From positions 7,772,501 through 7,836,500 of the forward strand of contig CM034388.1 of NCBI GenBank assembly GCA_019925095.2: a stretch of 64,000 bases of DNA, in the 5' to 3' direction. Origin of the DNA: Dendrolimus kikuchii. Its lineage: Eukaryota; Arthropoda; Insecta; Lepidoptera; Lasiocampidae. Made by a program: the position numbers and the translations under genes. This document shows positions 24,401-36,702 of the stretch, piece after piece (positions within the stretch are counted from its first letter, which is position 1; the number at the start of each line of letters is the position of its first letter). The notes under the pieces are model-generated. The model saw nothing but the letters and a program-made list of their open reading frames with translations, did no database searches and was not told the origin of the DNA.

Positions 24401-27400
24401 TATGAAACTAATGCACAAGCGCCACTTTCGACGTAATAATACTAAACGTATGAAACCATGAAGTATAGCGTATCACTATAAATCACTGTAAACTCACCTT
24501 CTTGCCTTGAATATCGCGGATACTCGTCACAGCAAGCCGGTTGCCTGCACAAATATCCAGTAGTGTGGGGCAAACAACACGCCGATTCAGATATGCAACG
24601 ACCGGAAGAGCAGTTCAACTTATCGCTCCCTGAAAGGAAACACAATTTTTTGCTGCAATTTTTACTGGTCTTGAAAGTTAGACACATTCATTTGCTCATA
24701 AATATAATTACTCACTTAAACATAATCACTCATTCATACGCAAACATATGCATCATCCCATTTTCCCATTATGCTTTCTTCGCCATTGCCCACTGCTGGT
24801 AGTAGGCCGGCTGTAGTTTGGCTACTTTTGCGGTCTTCGGCTTTTTTTTTTATACAGGGGAAATCCGTTTGAGGACCGTGAGCCGCGCGACGGCGAAAGG
24901 TCGCGGCCTGTGTGTGGGATTTGCCTGATCGGGGTGGCACTAGCACCAAAGTGTGAGATGCTATTGCCACGCCGCGGTTAGGGATACCCACTAAAACCCC
25001 TGTCCGACCCGAGCGTCCCTCGTCCGGGTTGTGGGCTCGCTCGCGCATTCACCACCAGCCCGGACGGACGACGTCCGGCACCTTTGCGGGCTGTTTTCAC
25101 CATTTTTAGCCGGAGATCTGGGTCTCTCCGGCTTCTCGATCTCACCGCGAGGTGAGAGGGGGCGTGTCCCTCCTCTCCAGCCTTTATGTGCGGGCGGGTC
25201 CGGTTTCCCCGCCGGTCGGCTGCACGTCCATAGCCTACGGCGGCTGGAGGTTGTCGTGGACGACCCTCCGACGCTGTCGCCGGCTCTGGCGGGAGAGAAG
25301 CGTGGCGGACTGGTCCCTCTCCCGCTCCGACGCCTCCTTCGCGGACATGACGGTCTCGCAGAAGGAGGCGGCGGCGTTTTCGGCTTTTCTTATTCAACCT
25401 TCAACAGCTACATGCAACTTAAACAAAGTATAGGATGTCCTCCAACTCGATAGACCGACAATGTTCGCAAGGACAGAAAAGGAAAGTGAAGGATTACTAT
25501 ATTTAGCTCAAATTTAGAAAGGCCTATGCCCACCGACAGCCACCAGTTATTTACTGCTGGACAGCTGTCAATGGGCAGGTGATATTGATTTAAAATAAAC
25601 TTACGTTGACATATATTCTGCATATTACACAGGTGTATGTGTTCATCCTCTCCATGCTCACAGTCCACGAACCCATCGCATACATATGTGGCCAGCACAC
25701 AGCGTTTGCCGCACCAAAAGGCGCCACGGGCGCATTGCATTGGACCTAAAGAAAATATAATACTCCAACAAATTTTTCTAAATTTATATTGTGAGAAGTT
25801 GTGGTGGCTAATGCATTTTTGTCTCATTAAATATAAGTTTGAATCTCGGGCATAAAGCACCATGGGGAAATTTTCTGACCTGATGTGCATTTTGTCATAA
25901 TTACCATACTACTATTTACTGACTCTGTGGAAACCCACACAAGAAGATAAGCTAATTGTAAAACCCATCAAATCTGCTTGTACAAGCATAGTGTAAATAT
26001 TGGAAGGTAATATTATATTATCTTAATCATTAGGAAAATCCAAAACTAACCTTTGCTCTGAACAACAATATTCTTGCTGGCGCTGAACGGTGGAACAGTG
26101 CAAAAGTATTGCCCACTGTCACTCAATGACAGGTTCAATTTCACAAGGGAACTAGAGCCACTCTCGGTTTTCACTGTGTATGGGCTGTAAATAAGCAAAA
26201 TGAAACCTGCATTGGATTTAGGTATTTATAAAAATGTATAGTAATATATAATTGTAACCATGACTTTATTGTAAGCGTTCCAACTGTACCTTCTTCAGTC
26301 TTAGGAATGTACTCTTGAGAAATACAGAGTATATATGAATTTAGAATTCACTCTTTTTGAATTCAATGGTTACTAACGAGTATAAATCAATGAGCCATAT
26401 TGAAAGGCCTAGTGTTTTTTATATATTTTAATTTGCTATTTACAGAAGTAGTTATAGATCTATTATATCTTTATCATATGCTGAAAATTAAGTAAGTTAA
26501 TAGTATGTTAACTCCACTTTTTTGAGCAATTTTGTATTTACACATTTTGTATTTATACATTTTTTTTACAGTCATCTCAGTAGACTAGTAAAAGTTATCC
26601 TACTAAGTTATCATCCTACACTTACTCAGATTACTAGTAGGTAACAATACAATAATAATATAAATATAATATAATACAACAAATATAATATAATATAATG
26701 CAATACATGTAGTATTGGTAAATGTATTTTAAGCACAATAACAAATAACAACACAAATTTTAAGTAGCGGGGTGGTGAAGTGGGGAGGGGGATGCCTCTC
26801 CCCCCACCCTACCACTACGTAAAATTCGTGTAACGGATATTTGAGTAGCAACCCATGTATTGTGTATGTATGTAGTATAATATCTGAATGCACTTGGTCC
26901 TAGTACAATTAGGTAAGAAGCGGTAATTAACACTATAGCCATATTGTTATAATAATATGTAATTTTAGGATTGAGATGTATAGCAGTAATATAGACATAT
27001 AACAAAATTGTTCTTAGATTTATAGAAAAAACATGTATAAAGCAATAAACATAAGATGTAATGGATATAAGTATATGTTAAAAGAAAGTATGTATAAATT
27101 AACAGCAATAACCAGATATATAATTGACATAAACATTTTTGTAAAAGAAATAAAATCAAATAAAGGGAAAAGAACAACTTTTCCCACATAAAGAATAAAA
27201 AAAGAGACAAAATACTAAAGACATTAAAACCTCAGACCTAACTAATGACAGAGGAAGGCAAATAAAAAAACAAGTACACTTAGGTCATCATGGAGAATTG
27301 CTGAATGAAATCGACATAATATGTAGTATATCTTATAGTTCTTCTACTTATTTTGATACTTGTCATATTTATAATACTAATCTGCAAAAGCAGCTGCTTT

Positions 27401-30400
27401 TGCCATCTGCTTAGGCTGTCCCATATCAATGCAGCTTACAAAATAAGCTTTTTGTCTGTAGTGTATTACCAGTCAATAGATAGATGAGACTATAAGAACA
27501 CGGATTGGCAATCAACAATCAAACTAGAAAATAATCGCTTGTACAAAAGTGGCAACCCTCATAGGGAGTCACATGGAATAGTGTTGAAACAAATTAACTC
27601 TAAATTTATGGTTTAGGTTAACCTGAGTAGATTATGGATTTTACACCTCCTGTGCACCTGAAGGAAAATAATGGAGGATGCTTACTCTATAAAGTTGTGT
27701 AAGGTAAATAATTGCCACAAGAAGGAAAGGTGTAAGCACTTACCTTGGCACAGCATTTTCATCAGCAGGTATGTAATTCCAGACATAACGCGTGGGAGCA
27801 ACCTCTCCGCGCAATTTGCAGGTCAGAGTCAAGTCGTCATGTTCCCGTCTGGCCAGCACATCTGTGTATTCCGGATCACCAGGAATGTATAAGACTAGCT
27901 GAGGAGGGCTTGGCAGTTCTGATGTGCCTGGATTTAAGACAATCTCTATATATAAAATATACAGATGTATATGGTCACAAAACTCAAAGTAATTAATAGA
28001 TTGTTATACATACATTCATACATAACTTCACACCAGTTCCCTTGCGGGGTAGGCACGGGCAACAGAGCACCATTTAGGCTTATTCTTACACACCTCACTT
28101 GCTTCTCTGACATTCATAACTCTTGTCATGCACGCTCGTCTGTTCTTAAGGCTCCTGACATCACCTTCTGCTAGTACACGATCAATTTGATCATGGAAGG
28201 TGTGTCATGGCCTTCCACGACTTCTGCATCCATCCACTTTTGCATTGTATATCTGTTTAGTCATTCTTTCATCATACATTCTTTTCACATGCCTGAACCA
28301 TCAGAGCATTCCTTATTAGATTGTTATAGATATTTTTTTATGATGTTGCATTTTAATAGAAGTTTTTTTTATACTTTTTATTCAGATGTCCCAAGAGAAC
28401 AGGAATAATCAAGCTTTTTACGAGGCTATAATAAAAATAGCAACAAATAATTCTAGTTAGGCATATTATGAAAACTAATATATATAGGAAAGACATAGGA
28501 AAATACATTTTGATTTCTCATATTCTGAAAGTATGCTTGAAGATGCCTGATCACAGGGTTGAAAACAGTACTTTTTGTCCCAGGGAAATGATTTTCCCAA
28601 CTGTCAAAAAAATTAAAAACTGCGAGCCATGGGCGAGCTTTTTATAACAGCCACTGTTAAATCACATCATAAAATTGTAATTAAAAAGTATCACCAATTT
28701 TGTACATGGTTTTATACTTATAAATTACTTTTCACTAAATTATTATTTGATTTATATCAATTTGAGCTCAATATTTACTATTGTTGCAAGCAGATACTAA
28801 TCCTTTGTAGATATCTTATTACCACTTTGAATTTGAGTGATCTATTGTTTGCGCTAATGGCTTTGCTGTCGTAAGACAACACAAAACCTAATTTCCTTTC
28901 TTGGTATTTCATGCGAATTTTTGGAAGCCATTAAGCTGACCATTTAATGATTTCAAGAACCAGTGGGCAGCATGTTGCTAGGAGGCCATGTCTAATTTAC
29001 AAATGGATGAGGGTCAGTCAGTCGGGAAATGCGCCAGTCCTATTTCAACTGTGAACGAGGTGTTACCTAGTGCACTTTTGGAGTGAGTATCTTATAATGA
29101 TGAACTTTGCGCAATTTAAGTGATAATGATTTTCTGCCCTATGGTTTGTTTTGTTGTATTCTGCTATACTTGTAACAATTGTGAATTACATGTGTGTACT
29201 TCTAATAAACATTGTGGTAATTCCAACGGCATTTTTGAATTTACATCCTATAAATCCCCTACAAATTCATAACACTCTATCATCAGTGACAAAAAAATTA
29301 CTGGCTGATAGGATGCCACAGAAAAAGAAATTTACTTCACGTATCATATGGGACGTATTAAATGAGTTCATCAGATTTAGATATAGATTTAACAACTGAT
29401 TTCATTAGAGAAGTAGAAGTAGTAGTATTTTGTTTAACTAATCAGTTTTTATTTACATTCCTCTTATTCAAAATGAAAAGCAGTGTTAACCTTAGGTGAA
29501 AATCACTTAGGCACTCAAACTATTAGTGCCCTTGCTATGCTTGTGCGCCAAACCATCTTATATCTAAATAGTTCACTATCACCTCTTATGTCTACTATTA
29601 TCTATACTATTATTATCTACTATTTCCCATTCTGATATTATTTCATTCGGAAAATAAAATTATAATTTAAGACCAAGTTATGGGTAATAATAACTTGTAG
29701 AAAATAAAATATCAGGGAAACCAGAAGCAAATAGACTAAACATAAAAAAAATGATATTCAGCTGTATAAATAGAATGTGTTTCTTGATATTGTGTATTAA
29801 CATGTCAGTTGTTGATGAAAAACAGCTAGACTGAATTCACAAAAGAGACTTGGAGATTCCAGCCTTTTATGGACTTAGTTTAAGATCTATATTTCAAAAT
29901 AGAATGAAGTTTGGAGTGTGGTATAGATATAGGACACCTTTATTTTAAGTAATGGGAGATGTGTAGGGGTGTGTGGAGAGGGTTGGGAGGTATACTTACC
30001 CCTTCTGAAATCCCTATATCAAGAAAATGCATAGTTCTTGAGATATTAATGTTTTTGTAGACATAACCTCACTATGTTTTTCACTAATAATGCACTTATA
30101 TCATAGATCTCAAGTTGAAAAAACCCAATCAAAATTCAATAGTTAACATAGAAAGATTCCTAATAGCTCAAAATCTATAAAAAATAACCACTAGAGCTAA
30201 AGTGGGAGCTCCCCTTCGCTTCACAGCCGCCTTAGTCTTCTAACCTATATTAAAAAAGTTTGAATCTGTTCATAATAAAAAATGCGCCCTATAATTATAC
30301 CCCACCCCAAGCAAGTGACTTGAGGGTGCCTTGGTAGCGGTCAGCGAGTGTCACAACTGATTTGTAACCATCCAACCAATAAAGGTGCCCTATATTTATA

Positions 30401-30925
30401 CCGCACCCGAAATTTGAGTCAATTTAAGCATAAGATCAGTAAATTATCTACCTTAAACATTCGAGAAGGCATTTTATTTTAGGCACTCATTATTCAAATT
30501 ATTTGATGTTTTAACATGGAAAGCTATAAATAGCCAAACGCCTAATACAAATAATACTAACTGGATATTAAGGCGAAAGTGAAAGGATTTCTTTTCCATA
30601 AAAATGTTACCGTTAGATATCGAAAATGCAAAAAAATCTACGACAGTTTCGAAAATAATCATAAGATTTTAAAGGAAAATTTAACATTAACGATGCGAAA
30701 CCTTGTTCTTGATCGGTAGCTAAGTTTACATACACTCCCAAAGTTATAAATCAAGGACTTTTGAAGAGAATAATACCCGAAATCGAGAAAATATGGACAA
30801 ATATTTTCTGAAACCTTTTTTGAGTTTAATAATGATATGACTAATAAATAATAGTACTTACATGTTTTAACAATAAACAAAAACAAAATAACACATATTA
30901 ACACACGTTTGCACGGAAGAAACAT
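21463..30925 (-). CDS. Single-pass membrane protein with Ig and LDLa domains and PPxY tail (LDLRAD3-like), complete, 10 exons
   Basis: Exons in coding order: 30925-30862, 27927-27744, 26184-26051, 25745-25605, 24629-24498, 24349-24257, 23941-23802, 23676-23563, 23121-23017, 22560-21463. All have AG/GT borders and agreeing phases; 734 residues. ATG 30925 begins a signal peptide (hydrophobic run VLICVILFLFIV). One Ig domain spans about 30-127 (C58, W71, DSGQYFC with C111). An LDL-receptor class A domain spans 132-167 (FWC, CDGFVDC, GEDE). A second Cys-rich segment lies at about 167-213. The membrane helix is near 251-267 (ALIFMIAVVLLVSAIC). Cytoplasmic PPxY motifs are PPCY 301-304, PPPY 522-525 and PPCY 563-566, sites that WW-domain NEDD4-type ubiquitin ligases bind in other proteins. 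The last exon encodes an Asn/Ser-rich tail of about 170 residues. Vertebrate LDLRAD3 shares the LDLa-TM-PPxY plan but lacks Ig. The ligand is unknown. Confidence 0.92.
23234..23554 (+). CDS. Unrecognised 106-codon ORF, antisense within an intron
   Basis: ATG 23234 to TAA 23552-23554, opposite in strand to the membrane-protein gene and confined to its intron between exons 23563-23676 and 23017-23121. It has a hydrophobic, Trp-rich first half (KTIWWFFWSIYRVN) and a charged second half (SIEGDFEENQNDIIRFLKNQ). No family is recognised. It ends 8 bases before the exon. It may be a relic of a mobile element or a chance ORF. Confidence 0.2.
   Translation: MSRYLLKCPLFYMNFLTLEIIVECIQYPIGPNKTIWWFFWSIYRVNISSGPSEPYPKLYEISKSTKTSIEGDFEENQNDIIRFLKNQLPLTRIEFFPRPIGTNTEF
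24836..25388 (-). mobile_element. GC-rich insertion with target-site duplication, probable LINE 3' fragment
   Basis: About 530 bases of very GC-rich DNA sit in an AT-rich intron. They are bounded by TTCGGCTTTT at 24836-24845 and 25379-25388. A poly(T) run at the left edge means the element reads on the minus strand and ends in a poly(A)-like tail. GGGTTTTAGTGGGTATCCCT on the minus strand resembles 3' regions of lepidopteran R1-type elements. Overlapping ORFs in several frames reflect the GC content and are not genes. Confidence 0.65.
28009..28316 (-). mobile_element. 5'-truncated LINE, (TATG)n family, minus strand
   Basis: Reverse-strand copy of the 6510-6842 element, in the first long intron of the Ig/LDLa gene. 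A 12-base duplication, TAGATTGTTATA, flanks it at 27997-28008 and 28317-28328. The tail side shows CATACATTCATACATAAC. Confidence 0.9.
29150..29245 (+). repeat. LTR-like fragment
   Basis: Shares TAATAAAC and an exact GTAATTCCAACGGCATTTT with 60790-60822. An AATAAA just before this motif suits the poly(A) site of a retrotransposon LTR. No internal retroelement genes are seen nearby. Confidence 0.35.
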
Positions 30926-31136
30926 TTTTATTTACTTTTTAAACATTTTTCACTATTGACATCAAACAGTATAACGCCATTTTTGTTTCGGTTTATCGCC
31001 TATCGGACGTATTCAGAATAATTCAGATTCAGATAAAATTTTACAAAAAAATATTTCATAATATAAAAAATCATGTAACTTGTTATTTCAATCAAGAAAG
31101 TTTTGGTCTAAAATATATTTCTTTTTATACTTTACA

Positions 31137-31735
31137 AGAAGACATCAACATTCGGTCTCGTATTTATGAATATGAATATTAAATTCAATCAAGAAAGTTT
31201 TGGTCTAAAATATTATAGAGGTCCATGGCTATTAGCGGAAAATTGAGAAGTATGATGTGTTTTTGTTGAGCTTTACACGTGAAGCAAAAACTTTGTACCC
31301 CTTTTTACGAAAATTGCGCGGACGGAGGAGTATGAGTATTTTGCACACTTATAGTTTATATAGAGAAGGAGTGCAGAATGCTAATATTTTAAAAAAAATA
31401 TGCATTAAAAATACATTAAATCAATAAGAAAACATTACACAGAAGACATCAACATTCGGTCTCGTATTTATGAATATGAATATTAAATTGCTGAACGCAG
31501 CTTACGTAAAGTCATACTCAGAACATTTTATAGATGGCGGCACTAACTATTTGTGAGCTATTAGCGGAAAATTGAGAAGTATGATGTTTTTGTTGAGCAG
31601 TTTTATCGTCACTATATTTAATACGTGAAGCAAAAACTTTGTACCCCTTTTTACGAAAATTGCGCGGACGGAGGAGTATGAGTATTTTGCACACTTATAG
31701 TTTATATAGAGAAGGAGTGCAGAATGCTAATATAA
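31137..31735. repeat. Tandem direct duplication, unit about 300 bases
   Basis: Blocks at 31137-31185, 31227-31270 and 31277-31387 recur in the same order at 31440-31489, 31557-31595 and 31622-31732. The largest (TTGCGCGGACGGAGGAGTAT and flanks, about 110 bases) is essentially identical in both. The sequence resembles a common lepidopteran interspersed element, and a CCGCTAGTAAT end follows at about 31790. Confidence 0.85.
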
Positions 31736-31739
31736 CATG

Positions 31740-34700
31740 ACGCTTTATACTACGGGAACCGGACAGACCGCGGGTGAATCCGCTCCGAGCCGCTAGTAAT
31801 ATTATAGATAACTCTTTATTGTCATAATTAAGATTTTAAAACTTTGTCTATATTCTGTTAGCTGCATCTCCATTAATTCCTAATAAAGAAATAATTTAAT
31901 AGATTAATATGATAAAAAACAATTTTTATTTCATAAAATAATCAAACTAGACTAGTTTCAATAAAAAATTTTGGATATGAATATTTTTATTTTTATAATA
32001 GCCCTTTTCAAGTGGTTTAGTTGGTCTTAAGTCCCTGCATTAAACTATCCCGTGTACCTGTCTCCGTAGTTCCTACTACTGATATAAACTTTGGATTACA
32101 CATAAAGCCTACTACCCAATATAAACCGTCTACTATTACAAATGATTTCACTGACTTTTAGCGCAGGATAATCTTTGGGTTATAAATAGTCATCTAATAA
32201 CCTTCGTGAACAATGTGTAACACAAAAATAATTTGCCATTATGAATAGTTTTTTTAGAATTATTACATTAGTATTGGTAATTAACAGACTTATAAATATG
32301 TACTAATAATCTGTACAAGCATTTTATTGCAAATTAAAATTACTACATGTGCTAAAATGTGTTATGAATTCATTTGTGCTTGTATTTTTTTGTGGTTTGT
32401 TCCAAGACACACAACTTTTGTTGCTAATACTTTATTTAAAAAGTAACTAAACCTCTGAGTAATATTAAATTATATCACATAAAGCGATTAAATCATAACG
32501 ATCATTTAAAGTTTTAACTTACATAAAAAAATATTTAATTATAAAAAATGGGGTAATATTTTTTTCCTGATATCCCGAAAACGCAGAGTGAATTTAGCAA
32601 CGCTTCGCGTTTTTGATGCCGTTTTTGCCGGTGTTGTTTGTTAGCAATGCTCTCTCTAGACATGTTATAACTCAATGGTTTCAACTTATAATTTAAATTA
32701 ATTATTATGGTCAAATTTCAACCATTAGTTTCATAAAATGGTTAAAATACTGATTAAAAATAAGCGGTAGTTGTAGAATACTACTACCGCTGAGTTGTAC
32801 TATTTGTTTTTTTGGAATATTTCAACTTAACTCGAGTAAGTAATAATGTTTATCCCATGAAAACTTACGTTTCGGGTAACGATAAACTATTCTCTGATTA
32901 TTTGCAGTTTTAATTTATTTCGATTCGTTCACTTGAATCTAGAAAATACCTATAAGAGTAGTGAAATCACCAAGTACATACAACTCGAATAGACAGGGTT
33001 CTGGGAGAAGAAAGCTAGATATATAGATAGACGTCTTGTAGATTTCTTAATAGCTTTGGTGGGGGCGGCAGTTTTCGAGTTTGCCTACAAAGGCAAAAAA
33101 CTAGGGCCGGCCCTGATTATTGTTTCCTCCATAATTTTACGAACACAATAAAAATGAAACAAACATTACCCAAAAATATTTTTATTACACTTTTATGTAG
33201 GAGGATTTATATCTAGACACTTTCACAATCTACATTTCATTTTTTGTAAAACTATTGCTATTGATTATTTTATTAACTTTACACCTCAAAAAAAATACTC
33301 AAGATATAAAACCTGTACTAAAATAAAAGCTGAGTAACAGATATTTTATTCATTAATACAGTATATTGTATATGAGTATCAACAAAAAAATGTCTTAAAG
33401 TATTCCATTGTTTCCGACAAAATACAGGTGCAAATAATAGTTTCTAACTTATAAAAATTTGTTCTGCTAATACTTAAATGCTTAATAAGTTTAAAGCAAA
33501 AAAGTTATTTATCGTTACGTTGCTTTAAATTAATTATAGACTTAATTTAAAGCAAGACGAATAACAAATGTAGATTACGACTACATATGCATAAGATAAT
33601 GGGACAAAATTCTTTGCGTCAATGCTAACAGTATGCGCAGAACTAAATGCGCTTCGAATGAAGTTAGTATCGTGAGTTTGCGCAGATCCAGTCAAATATG
33701 AACGTTTATTACATCTCATGGTTGTGTTGGCATGCACGTCGGAATAGCGGCCGAACGAGAGTGCAACAGATAGAGCTGAATTGGGAGTTTCTTCAGCTCT
33801 GTCTGGGACATAACTGTGAACTACGCAATGACGCGTACGAACTTCAGGGACGCATAGTACATGCGTATCCCTTTCCAACATGCTTATCGTCATTAAATGC
33901 ATAAAGTTTGTATGAATGAATGAAAACTCTTTAATATTCACTATAAAAGACAATTAATATGCATTTATATGAGAACAATGAGCGGCTTAATGAGATTTTT
34001 TTGGAAAGAAAAATTAGACAATACGTAGTGGGTATGGATGGTATGTATTGTGTAGCTATTACGGTTTCTATAACTTAATTCTTATTCTGAGATTATGCAC
34101 TACGATATATAATCTTGAGACTCATTTAGATTGAGATTTCATGGCACGATATTATACTATAAAGTATTGGATTCTTACATTCCATACATAAGGACTCTAG
34201 CCGTGGAAGAAGAAAAATAGGAAAAACAATCGCCCAGTAATTTTTATAACGTTCTTAAATGCTACATAGGTTGAGGACGCCGCCAGTCTTTCTTCTCTCG
34301 GATTTTGATATAGAAAAGTACTTGAACATTGTATTATTTGCGACATATTTATTTAAGCAAAACATTAAAAATATGCAAATAAAAAACTCATTAAAAATTT
34401 CGACTGATTTGGTCCAATTTTTTTTCATTGTTAGTATTAGAAAATGTAAGAGTTGTCATTTGTACACATGGAAATTAAATATATTAATTTTTATTGTAAT
34501 CTTATTGAAACAGTTAGATGCAAAGAGATAATTTTATATTTAATAGAAAACAGCGGTCTGGACACGATAAACTAAAAAGTTCTGAACAAATTATATATAT
34601 TTATTATTACTGTTAATAATATATAAATTTCAGGTGACATCATTAGCGTTGACGTGTAACGAGGTAACGTGGTAAGATTTATGGGATCATTGTCATATCA

Positions 34701-35230
34701 TAATTCGAGAGAAGTATCGTTGCTTTCATTGCCGCGCCATCTAGAATTGTGGGATTCAGAATCTTTTTCAAAGTTGCATATTTATTGGGTGTTTATTATT
34801 TCTAACACCCTTCTTATATACTGCCAGGAATTGACATGCATATAGAATACTAAAAGACTATTTGAATTCAAGCGATATTTTGAGTCATAACATTATTTAA
34901 GGTAATGAAAGATATATACCATACATTAAATGCTGTAAAAAACTTGAAGGTAGTAAGCACCTACACTATACAATGGGTAATTTTTCTCAAGGTAATTCTT
35001 CTAAACAACTGAGTACATATTAAAATCAAGAAATATTTTGCTTATTCAGACCTAGTATATACATATTTTTAGGGTACTGGGGTCAAATAGTAAAACCTAA
35101 TTCTTTATGTCCAAGTATTATAGTATTATATACCACAGGGGTTTTTATTGAAGATTATTAATTTTAGCTTTATGACATTTGACCGGAAAACGTCTTTTAT
35201 ATGCCAATAAAGTGGCAAAGTAAAGAAATA
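31740..35230. other. Intergenic DNA; no gene supported
   Basis: AT-rich. At 33105-33118 is a GGGCCGGCCCTGATT motif often seen at ends of insect DNA elements. At 33640-33900 there is a more GC-balanced stretch with overlapping short ORFs on both strands, weakly like 12290-12510. Family-D-like pieces occur at about 34195-34245 and 34655-34800. Nothing else was recognised. Confidence 0.4.
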
Positions 35231-36532
35231 TACTTAGTCTGGCCATAAATACTGTTACAATTAAAAAGAAACAAAATATTACATTTGAATGTGGAATTAG
35301 TCATTTTTATATGGTTGTTCATTGTGTTTTCTCATTTTGGCGCCAATACATTTTACAACATTTTGCGATATTAAAATGGAGTGGGGCGATAAAGAGAACA
35401 GAATCGCTGTGATTGCATTACACAAAGTAGGTATGGAACCAAATGCAATTTTTAAAACTCTCCATACGCTTGGTATTAGTCAAATGTTTGTGTACCGGGC
35501 TATTAATAGGTACAATGAGACCTCCTCTGTTTGTGACAGAAAAAGATCTGGCCGTCCACGTAGTTTTCGTACGAAAAAGGTGGTCAAAGCAGTAAAGAAA
35601 AGAATTCGAAGAAATCCTGTCCGAAAGCAAAAGATTTTATCTCGGGAGATGAAGATATCACTTAGAACCATGTCGCGTATTTTAAAAGATGAATTAGGAC
35701 TTGCAGCCTATAAGAGACTCACTGGTCAGCTCTTAACTCATAATTTAAAAAAGAATAGGGTGGTAAAATCGAAACAACTACTGAAGCGGTACGCAAAGGG
35801 AGGTCACAGAAAAATTTTGTTTACGGATGAGAATATTTTTAAAATTGAGCAAAATTTTATAAAAAAAAATGACCGTATTTATGCTCAAAGCTCTAAGGAA
35901 GCTTCTCAATTAGTCGACAGAGTGCAACGTGGGCATTATCCGTCTTCAGTGATGGTTTGATGAGGTGTTGGCTATGAAGGAGTGACTGAGCCATATTTTT
36001 GTGAAAACAGTATCAAAACATCGGCACAAGTGTATTAAGATACCATTCTTGGGAAAGCAGTTAAGCTCCTTAACAATACCATGTTCAATACCCAAGAATG
36101 GTTCTTCCAGCAAGACTCGGTGCCGGGTCATAAAGCTCGGTCCACGCAGTCTTGGTTGGAAATGAACGTTTCGGACTTTATCAGAGCTGAAGACTGGCCA
36201 TCGTCTAGTCTCAATCTTAATCCGCTGGATTATGATTTATGGTCAGTTTTAGAGTGTACGGCTTGCTCTAAACGCCATCATAATTTGGAGTCCCTAAATC
36301 CATACGATTGGCAGTGAAGAATTTTCCCATGGAAAGAGTGCGTGCTTCTATTGATAACTGGCCTCAACGTTTAAAAGACTGTATTACAGCCAATGGAGAC
36401 CACTTCGAATAAGCTTTTTATATTTTAAATTGTTTTATATTTATGTATTAAACTAACACACTGTAAAACTTATAAATGTTATTTGCAATAGATTTTTTTT
36501 CTTTGTTACAATATTTATGGTAAGACTAGGTA
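35231..36532 (+). mobile_element. maT-type (DD37D) mariner transposon with both inverted ends
   Basis: About 1.3 kb, the normal length for the superfamily. The left end, CTTAGTCTGGCCATAAATAC (35233-35252), mirrors the right end, whose reverse complement reads CCTAGTCTTACCATAAATAT. Both ends are bordered by TA (35231-35232 and 36531-36532), the expected target duplication. The transposase inside is broken, so the copy is non-autonomous. Confidence 0.92.
35376..36412 (+). pseudogene. Decayed maT mariner transposase
   Basis: ATG 35376 opens a helix-turn-helix N-terminal half (SGRPRSFRTKK linker). The first catalytic Asp is in ILFTDENIF (residue 151), the second in FFQQDSVPGHKA, and the third in NPLDYDLW. 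The second and third are 37 residues apart, the DD37D spacing of maT elements. Disablements: two adjacent TGA codons (35958-35963) where relatives usually have Trp-Trp, a TAA at 36036-36038, and a frameshift near 36300-36330 before the terminal stop at 36410-36412. Confidence 0.9.
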
Positions 36533-36569
36533 TAATATTGGTGGCAATACGAAACATCTGAGTGACCGA

Positions 36570-36702
36570 ATAATATTTTTTACGAGGCCGGGAGCGCATT
36601 GACAACACCTCTGCTATTGTTAATGTCCATAGACGACGGTAACCACTTTCCATCATAGTTGGGCCGTTAGCCTATCTGCTGTGCTTTAGCAATAAAAAAA
36701 AA
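36570..36702 (+). repeat. 5'-truncated LINE 3' end
   Basis: Encodes the last residues of a LINE ORF2 (RERIDNTSAIVNVHRRR and stop), parallel to the end of the 38975-41740 LINE. It is followed by GGGCCGTTAGCCTATCTGCT and an AATAAAAAAAAAC tail. It begins about 40 bases after the mariner's right end. Confidence 0.7.

Noticed and set aside
24978..25453. Several overlapping ORFs of 90-140 codons on both strands
   Set aside because: They fall in the GC-rich inserted element, where stop codons are rare; there is no codon pattern or domain, and the insert has target duplications.
26761..26815. G-rich/C-rich imperfect palindrome near GTGGGGAGGGGG
   Set aside because: Short and imperfect, inside an intron; a regulatory or quadruplex role cannot be supported from sequence alone.
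33534..33953. 139-codon minus-strand ORF
   Set aside because: No recognisable domain, an overlapping ORF on the other strand, and weak similarity to another intergenic stretch (12290-12510) suggest an old repeat.
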